From assembly GCA_022574315.1 (NCBI GenBank), contig JACZSH010000047.1, positions 1 through 10,292 on the forward strand: DNA of 10,292 nucleotides, in the 5' to 3' direction. Position 1 is the first letter of the stretch. Each line of letters opens with the position of its first letter. This document shows, in pieces, positions 6,607-10,292 of this stretch. Source of the DNA: Chloroflexota bacterium (lineage in GTDB: Bacteria; Chloroflexota; Dehalococcoidia; Dehalococcoidales; RBG-16-60-22). The notes under the pieces were generated by a model. It saw only the letters and a program-made list of their open reading frames with translations, had not been told where the DNA came from and ran no database searches. The position numbers were made by a program, and so were the translations under genes.

Positions 6607-6652
6607 CAATAATCATTGACAAATCAGATAATTCAGTATATTCTGATTATTG
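6607..6652 (+). promoter_or_regulatory. Promoter within a nested inverted repeat (operator-like) ahead of the arsenic-type operon
   Basis: TTGACA (6616-6621) is a perfect -35 box. TATTCT (6639-6644) at 17 bases, or the overlapping TATATT (6637-6642) at 15, serves as -10. The promoter is framed by a perfect 9-base inverted repeat, CAATAATCA (6607-6615) and TGATTATTG (6644-6652). Nested inside is a 7-base pair, AATCAGA (6622-6628) and TCTGATT (6642-6648). Such AT-rich dyads with TGAT/ATCA half-sites over the core promoter are typical operators for winged-helix repressors such as ArsR/SmtB. No arsR gene is in the window, so the regulator is unknown; the adjacent AbrB-like protein is a second candidate. 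Confidence 0.7.
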
Positions 6653-6685
6653 TGACACGTAAGAAAACGGTACGAGGTAATGAAA

Positions 6686-6955
6686 ATGGCCAAGCAGAAA
6701 AGCGGTGAATCATCTTGTAACCCGGAAGGAGACACCTGTTGCTGCGTTGTCGGCATCGTCAGCGTGGACGAGAGGGGACAGATGGTGCTGCCCAAGGAAC
6801 TGAGAGAGAAAGCCGGTATCCGCGCCGGAGATAAACTGGCGATCAGCACCGTGGAGAAAGACGGCCAGGTCTGTTGCATTTTTTTGACCCGGGTGGCAGA
6901 ACTCGGTGACATGGTGAAAGCCACACTGCAACCGTTAATGAAGGGAATACTCTAA
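6686..6955 (+). CDS. Cys-rich AbrB/MazE-fold small protein, HgcAB-associated type
   Basis: An 89-residue protein with the swapped-hairpin AbrB signature SVDERGQMVLPKELREKAGI (26-45) followed by GDKLAI (48-53). Two cysteine clusters flank this core: Cys11 and Cys18-19-20 before it, Cys63-64 after it, then a helical tail (LTRVAELGDMVKATLQPLMK). The layout resembles the family called HgcAB-associated protein, known beside mercury-methylation or arsM genes in anaerobes; hgcA and hgcB are not in the window. It probably binds DNA, a metal(loid), or both. Six cysteines in 89 residues suggest thiolate binding of arsenite or mercury, but that is inference. The ATG at 6686 is preferred because GAGG (6674-6677) is eight bases upstream; the ATG at 6680 is almost on top of that site. 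It is the first gene after the promoter at 6616 and lies 24 bases before arsM. Confidence 0.85.
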   Translation: MAKQKSGESSCNPEGDTCCCVVGIVSVDERGQMVLPKELREKAGIRAGDKLAISTVEKDGQVCCIFLTRVAELGDMVKATLQPLMKGIL

Positions 6956-6979
6956 ATACAATCTAAGGGGGACTTGCAA

Positions 6980-7813
6980 ATGAAAGACGAAGAAATCAGG
7001 CAGGCAGTCAGGGACCACTACGGCGGTATCGCGGTAGAGAAGACATCCTGCTGCGGTTCGGTCAGTACGTGCGGTTGTGGTGGCGACGTTCCGGTAGATT
7101 CTTTGAGTAAGGCGATTGGCTATTCGAATGATGAACTGGGGGCGGTTCCCGATGGCGCCAACCTTGGGCTTGGCTGCGGCAATCCGACAGCACTGGCTTC
7201 TCTGAAGAAAGGGGAGACAGTACTCGACCTCGGTTCCGGAGCCGGCTTTGATTGCTTTCTGGCGGCAAACGTGGTTGGGGAAACAGGGAGAGTCATCGGC
7301 ATTGACATGACACCGGAGATGCTGGAGAAGGCCAGAGAAAACGCCCGGAAGGGCAATTACGATAACGTGGAATTCCGGCTGGGCGAGATTGAGAATATTC
7401 CGGCCGCGGATAACTCGGTGGACGTGGTCATTTCCAACTGCGTGATTAACCTTTCTCCGGACAAGCCGAAAGTTTTCGGGGAGTCGTTCCGGGTGTTAAA
7501 GCCGGGTGGCCGCTTGATGGTGTCCGACATCGTTCTGATGAAGGAACTGCCTGAGGTTCTCCGGAGCTCTATCGCCGCCTACGTCGGCTGTATTTCCGGG
7601 GCGCTGCTGAAAGAGGACTACCTGGAGACAATCAGACAGGCCGGTTTCGAGGACGTTAAGATACTGGAAGAGACAACCTATCCGGTTAAGTCCATGATAG
7701 AAGACCCGATGGTCAAAGAAGTCATCGACAAGCTAAACCTGTCACCGAAAGATATAGACGAAAACGCCGAATCCGTGGTCAGCATTAAGGTACAGGGTAT
7801 AAAGCCGGAGTAG
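6980..7813 (+). CDS. arsM: Arsenite S-adenosylmethionine methyltransferase
   Basis: ArsM transfers methyl groups from SAM to thiol-bound As(III), giving methylated arsenicals. It has 277 residues; the ATG at 6980 follows AAGGGGGA (6965-6972), better than the TTG at 6974. The Rossmann SAM site is VLDLGSGAGFD (81-91), acidic Asp109 follows strand 2 (IGIDM), and the post-motif regions are DVVISNCVINLSPDK (148-162) and RVLKPGGRLMVSD (171-183). The As(III)-binding cysteines are present: Cys66 (GLGCGNP), Cys154 (SNCVIN) and Cys204 (YVGCISG); the 50-residue spacing of the last two equals that in characterised ArsM. An extra N-terminal cluster CC-x5-C-x-C (24, 25, 31, 33) precedes the fold. The C-terminal domain is typical. 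It is the second gene of the operon after the Cys-rich AbrB-like gene; convergent terminators follow. Confidence 0.93.
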   Translation: MKDEEIRQAVRDHYGGIAVEKTSCCGSVSTCGCGGDVPVDSLSKAIGYSNDELGAVPDGANLGLGCGNPTALASLKKGETVLDLGSGAGFDCFLAANVVGETGRVIGIDMTPEMLEKARENARKGNYDNVEFRLGEIENIPAADNSVDVVISNCVINLSPDKPKVFGESFRVLKPGGRLMVSDIVLMKELPEVLRSSIAAYVGCISGALLKEDYLETIRQAGFEDVKILEETTYPVKSMIEDPMVKEVIDKLNLSPKDIDENAESVVSIKVQGIKPE

Positions 7814-7843
7814 AGAGATTTTTCTCGACCTCACCCCCCTAAT

Positions 7844-7879
7844 CCCCCTCTTCTTTCAAAGGAGAGGGGGAGAGTTTTT
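7844..7879 (+). terminator. Rho-independent terminator of the arsM operon
   Basis: CCCCCTC (7844-7850) pairs with GAGGGGG (7864-7870); the stem is extended by TTCT against AGGA, and a short TTCAA loop closes it. After AGAG a TTTTT run (7875-7879) follows. It lies 30 bases after the arsM stop, the expected place. The T-run is displaced by four bases, so efficiency may be moderate. Confidence 0.6.
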
Positions 7880-7902
7880 AAAAGAGGGGCTTCGCCCCTC
7901 TT
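7880..7902 (-). terminator. Terminator for the minus-strand tilS operon
   Basis: AAGAGGGGC (7882-7890) and GCCCCTCTT (7894-7902) form a perfect 9-base stem with a three-base loop. Read on the minus strand the stem runs into TTTT (7883-7880). It lies 88 bases past the tilS stop codon. Back-to-back with the plus-strand hairpin, it forms a convergent terminator pair. Confidence 0.5.
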
Positions 7903-7989
7903 AGACACCCTTGATATTTAGCTTTTTGCAGTGGGAAAGTTCAGGCAGAAAGTCCGGCACATCTCCGAAACACCCCTATTAAAAGGTTT

Positions 7990-9426
7990 TCAACTTCGCC
8001 TGAATTCCAGGCGCAGCACCTGCCTGGTGTCGGCGGTCACCTTTACCCGCTCATCCAGGCGCCAGCCCACCACCCAGAGGATGTGCTCAGGCGAGCAAAC
8101 GATGGGCACGCGCTGGCGCCAGGCGCCGGGAATCCGGCTGTCAATCATGAATATACCCAGTTTCTTGGTCCGTGACATGCCCAGTGGCTGGAAACGGTCT
8201 CCGGCGCGCCGGTTACGCACCGTTAACCGGTTACCGGTTTTAGCATAGTCGAAATAGGCGGTGAAACCGCTGTCCGGCTCGTTCATCTCTTCCCGGTCGA
8301 CGAAAGAGGCCCCGACCTGCCAACCCGGTAATCGCGTTTCTCCCGGCACCTTGAGGGCAAACTCTCCGCTAAAAGGGGGGAAAGGAGACAGGGCGGCGGG
8401 ATGCGCGCTGAGCAGGTACCGGTCATATTCTATGGTAAATTGCAGGCCCGCCGGCAGGCTGATTTTTCTTCCCGCCGGCTTGTGTAGCGACGATAACAGT
8501 CCTTCGATGTGGCGGGTCTCGATATCCTTAAGGCTCCCCAGCAGCTTCTCAATCGATATCCGGAGCAGTTGCCGCTGGAGGGCAATCGGCAGGCGAAGGA
8601 ATTTTCCCCGGTCCAGGGTTACCGCTTTTTCTTCTTCCCGGGCAATATTCCGCCACTTTCGGTCGGCTTCCTTTTCCAGGAAGGAAACGTCATCCGTCGC
8701 GATGCGGGCCACCCGCAGCAGGGCTTCCTTTACCTGTGGGTTATAGCTCTGGAGCAGCGGCACCAGCTGCTGACGGATACGGTTTCGCAGCGGCGTGAGC
8801 GACAGGTTGGAAGCATCTATCCGGGGTGTGAGCCGGTACTGGCCGCAGTAGTCTTCCGTCTCGAGGCGACTTATCATCAGCAGCGGCCGGATAACGGTCA
8901 GTCTTTTACTCCTGGCCGGCCACCGGCCGGTCGGCTGCAACCCCCGCAGTCCACGGGTGCCGGTGCCCCGCACCAGGTGCATCAGTATCGTTTCGATGTG
9001 GTCGTCAACCGTATGCCCGACGGCGACCCGGTCGGCGCCGCAGGACGCGGCGACCTCAGACAGGAAAGTATACCTGACTTCACGGGCCGCTTCTTCCGGA
9101 GAAAGGCGGTGCTCGGTCTGGTAGCTTTTGACGTCTCGCGCCTCGATGGTGGCCGGGACCTCAAGCTGGCAGGCCAGGTCGGCAACGTAGCGGGCATCAG
9201 CGGCGGACGCTTCTCCTCTCAGCCGGTGGTCGAGATGGGCCACGTGCAGTTTCAGGCCCAGCGCCTCCCGTAATTCCACCAGGACATGCAGCAGGCAGAC
9301 CGAGTCCGCCCCGCCGGACACCGCCACCACCAGTTTCTGCCGTCTGGAGACCAGTTGCTGCTCCCTGATGTAACGGAGCACCCGCTCGGTTAACGGGGAA
9401 AGCGCCGCCGGATTTTTTTTATCCAC
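7990..9426 (-). CDS. tilS: tRNA(Ile)-lysidine synthase
   Basis: TilS attaches lysine to C34 of tRNA-Ile(CAU) using ATP, so that the anticodon reads AUA. The 478-residue product has the N-type ATP-pyrophosphatase P-loop SGGADS (37-42), HVAHLDHRLRGE with the next helix, the region LSPEEAAREVRYTFL, then VAVGHTVDDHIETILMHLVRGT (metal and tRNA contact), RPLL, and DASNLSLTPLRNRIRQQLVP. A central helical domain and the C-terminal TilS_C domain ending HILWVVGWRLDERVKV follow, matching full-length TilS. The GTG start (9426) is chosen because the upstream gene stops at 9429, two bases before it; there is only a weak AG-rich site, so coupled translation is likely. Eight consecutive A's soon after the start form a homopolymer that could provoke slippage or base-calling errors. 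Confidence 0.95.
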   Translation of the reverse strand: MDKKNPAALSPLTERVLRYIREQQLVSRRQKLVVAVSGGADSVCLLHVLVELREALGLKLHVAHLDHRLRGEASAADARYVADLACQLEVPATIEARDVKSYQTEHRLSPEEAAREVRYTFLSEVAASCGADRVAVGHTVDDHIETILMHLVRGTGTRGLRGLQPTGRWPARSKRLTVIRPLLMISRLETEDYCGQYRLTPRIDASNLSLTPLRNRIRQQLVPLLQSYNPQVKEALLRVARIATDDVSFLEKEADRKWRNIAREEEKAVTLDRGKFLRLPIALQRQLLRISIEKLLGSLKDIETRHIEGLLSSLHKPAGRKISLPAGLQFTIEYDRYLLSAHPAALSPFPPFSGEFALKVPGETRLPGWQVGASFVDREEMNEPDSGFTAYFDYAKTGNRLTVRNRRAGDRFQPLGMSRTKKLGIFMIDSRIPGAWRQRVPIVCSPEHILWVVGWRLDERVKVTADTRQVLRLEFRRS

Positions 9427-9428
9427 CG

Positions 9429-9662
9429 CTAGCCGCTCAATTCGCCGGTTTTCACTTTTCGGGAAAGACGTATCAGCTCGTATATCCCACTGGCGGTAAG
9501 AACGGAGTTTATCACCATGATAGGTAAAAGCTGCAGGATGATACCATAGACCAGGAAAGAGACCGCCGCCACCGTCAGTAAAATCTTAACCGCATAAATA
9601 TTTCTCAGTAGCATTGAACCTATCAGGCAGGCTCCGGCAAAAAATCCCAGAATATCAATCAT
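9429..9662 (-). CDS. Small YgjV/CBU_0592-like membrane protein
   Basis: The product has 77 residues, almost entirely hydrophobic, with three likely membrane helices (about 3-19, 24-43, 46-63) and a basic cytosolic tail (RLSRKVKTGELSG). The pattern LRNIYAVKILLTVAAVSFLV, then YGIILQLLPIMVINSVLTA, with a conserved-type Asn in helix 3 and a YELIRL end, resembles the YgjV/CBU_0592 inner-membrane family, whose function is unknown. A GGGAGGG ribosome-binding site (9672-9666) lies three bases before the ATG, tight but strong. It sits between the radical-SAM-linked gene and tilS; its stop is two bases from the tilS start, so the two are likely translated together. Confidence 0.8.
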   Translation of the reverse strand: MIDILGFFAGACLIGSMLLRNIYAVKILLTVAAVSFLVYGIILQLLPIMVINSVLTASGIYELIRLSRKVKTGELSG

Positions 9663-9734
9663 TTTCCCTCCCTGTTAGTTATTATCGGTACTGGTAATAC
9701 TTGAGCGGAGCGGCGAAGGTGGGCGAAGTTATAT

Positions 9735-10292
9735 CTATCCGGCGGCCTGCAAGATAAGCCGCGTGCGGTGCAGGGATTCCGGCGGGCGGGTAAAACCCAG
9801 AGCAGCGGCTACCTGCTCCGGTCTGCCGGCGCCGTGGCTGCCGCAGCGCAACCTCATCCCAATAGTACCGCGGCCGTCACTGCTGTCAATAAGCCAGAGG
9901 TCATCCACCAGTGCCCGCAGGTCGTAATTCCGCGGTCCGGTATCCCGCTGGTGCTGCCAGGGCAGCTTCTCCAGCGAGAGCAGGGAAGCCAGCGCCGACT
10001 CGATGTCCGCCGGGGACTTATCCGTCTCCAGTTCCACCCGGTATTCGGCAAAGCGGACCTGTGACTGCAAGGACGGTAATATCGGCGCCAGCGGGTAGAC
10101 CTGCAATATCTCAATCCCTGGCGGCAGCTGCTGACCCACCGCCGAGGTAAAAAAGTGCGGGGAAACCGTCCGGGTCACCAGGATATCCAGCAGTTCCGCC
10201 TCACTGGTAACGCCCACCGCCAGGGGAGCCGCCAGTGACATCCGGGGGTGGGGGTTGCACGCCCCGGAATAGGCCAGGGGTATCCCGGCCCG
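9735..10292 (-). CDS. TIGR03936/DUF2344 radical-SAM-linked protein (5' partial)
   Basis: The frame is open to the right edge: 17 codons before the ATG at 10241 read RAGIPLAYSGACNPHPR, followed by MSLAAPLAVGVTSEAELLDI. This matches the DUF2344 core pattern (Gly/Ala-x-NPHPR, then PL-x-VG-x-x-SEAE), so the ATG is internal and the N-terminus lies outside. At least 185 residues are visible. The later part (GIEILQVYPL, then WLIDSSDGRGTIGMRLRCGS) fits the second half of the family. These proteins are usually fused to, or encoded next to, a B12-binding radical SAM protein (TIGR03960) and near ribosomal protein L21/L27 or RNase E/G genes; none of those neighbours is in view. Function is not firmly known. 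Confidence 0.85.
   Translation of the reverse strand, partial: RAGIPLAYSGACNPHPRMSLAAPLAVGVTSEAELLDILVTRTVSPHFFTSAVGQQLPPGIEILQVYPLAPILPSLQSQVRFAEYRVELETDKSPADIESALASLLSLEKLPWQHQRDTGPRNYDLRALVDDLWLIDSSDGRGTIGMRLRCGSHGAGRPEQVAAALGFTRPPESLHRTRLILQAAG

Larger units (their letters stand above)
7834..7902. repeat. C-rich/G-rich paired element, possible dispersed repeat
   Basis: The stretch runs CCCCCC TAAT CCCCCTC, then its G-rich complement GGAGAGGGGG, then a second GAGGGGC/GCCCCTC hairpin. The motif of paired CCCCTCTCC / GGAGAGGGG blocks resembles short intergenic repeats often found in many copies in Chloroflexota and other genomes. Only one copy is seen here, so repeat status is inference. 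The remaining 7903-7989 shows no gene or clear signal. Confidence 0.35.

Noticed and set aside
8509..9273. Plus-strand 254-residue frame inside tilS
   Set aside because: Antisense shadow of tilS; no ribosome-binding site and no recognisable motif.

Overview
The window looks like a chromosomal stretch of a moderately GC-rich bacterium. The best guess is a Chloroflexota member near the class Dehalococcoidia. That guess rests on gene style (DRTGG-domain protein, short archaeal-type nicotinate phosphoribosyltransferase, Cys-rich AbrB-like protein followed by ArsM, proline-rich lipoproteins), not on a marker gene. There are no rRNA or tRNA genes, transposases, CRISPR arrays or phage genes. Most of it is ordinary core metabolism. 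I found no clear new multi-gene system; the most interesting part is a small arsenic-type operon at 6600-7900.

Left part, plus strand (1-5000): the 3' end of a BioD-like/DRTGG-domain protein, then purM, an AT-richer insert with two lipoprotein genes (the second apparently split by a one-base frameshift), then purH. PurM and PurH catalyse an early and the last two steps of de novo IMP synthesis.

Middle, plus strand (4979-6506): a nicotinamidase-type isochorismatase-fold hydrolase overlaps a nicotinate phosphoribosyltransferase by 14 bases. Together they would turn nicotinamide into nicotinate mononucleotide (Preiss-Handler NAD salvage). They lie only 19 bases after purH and probably share its transcript.

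Right-middle, plus strand (6507-7989): an intergenic region carries a strong sigma70-like promoter embedded in a 9-bp perfect inverted repeat. It is followed by a small Cys-rich AbrB-like protein of the HgcAB-associated type and an ArsM-type arsenite methyltransferase. Two back-to-back hairpins then separate this operon from the convergent minus-strand genes.

Right part, minus strand (7990-10292): read from the right edge, a partial DUF2344/TIGR03936 radical-SAM-linked protein, a 77-residue YgjV/CBU_0592-like membrane protein, and tilS, whose start codon lies 2 bases after the membrane gene's stop codon.
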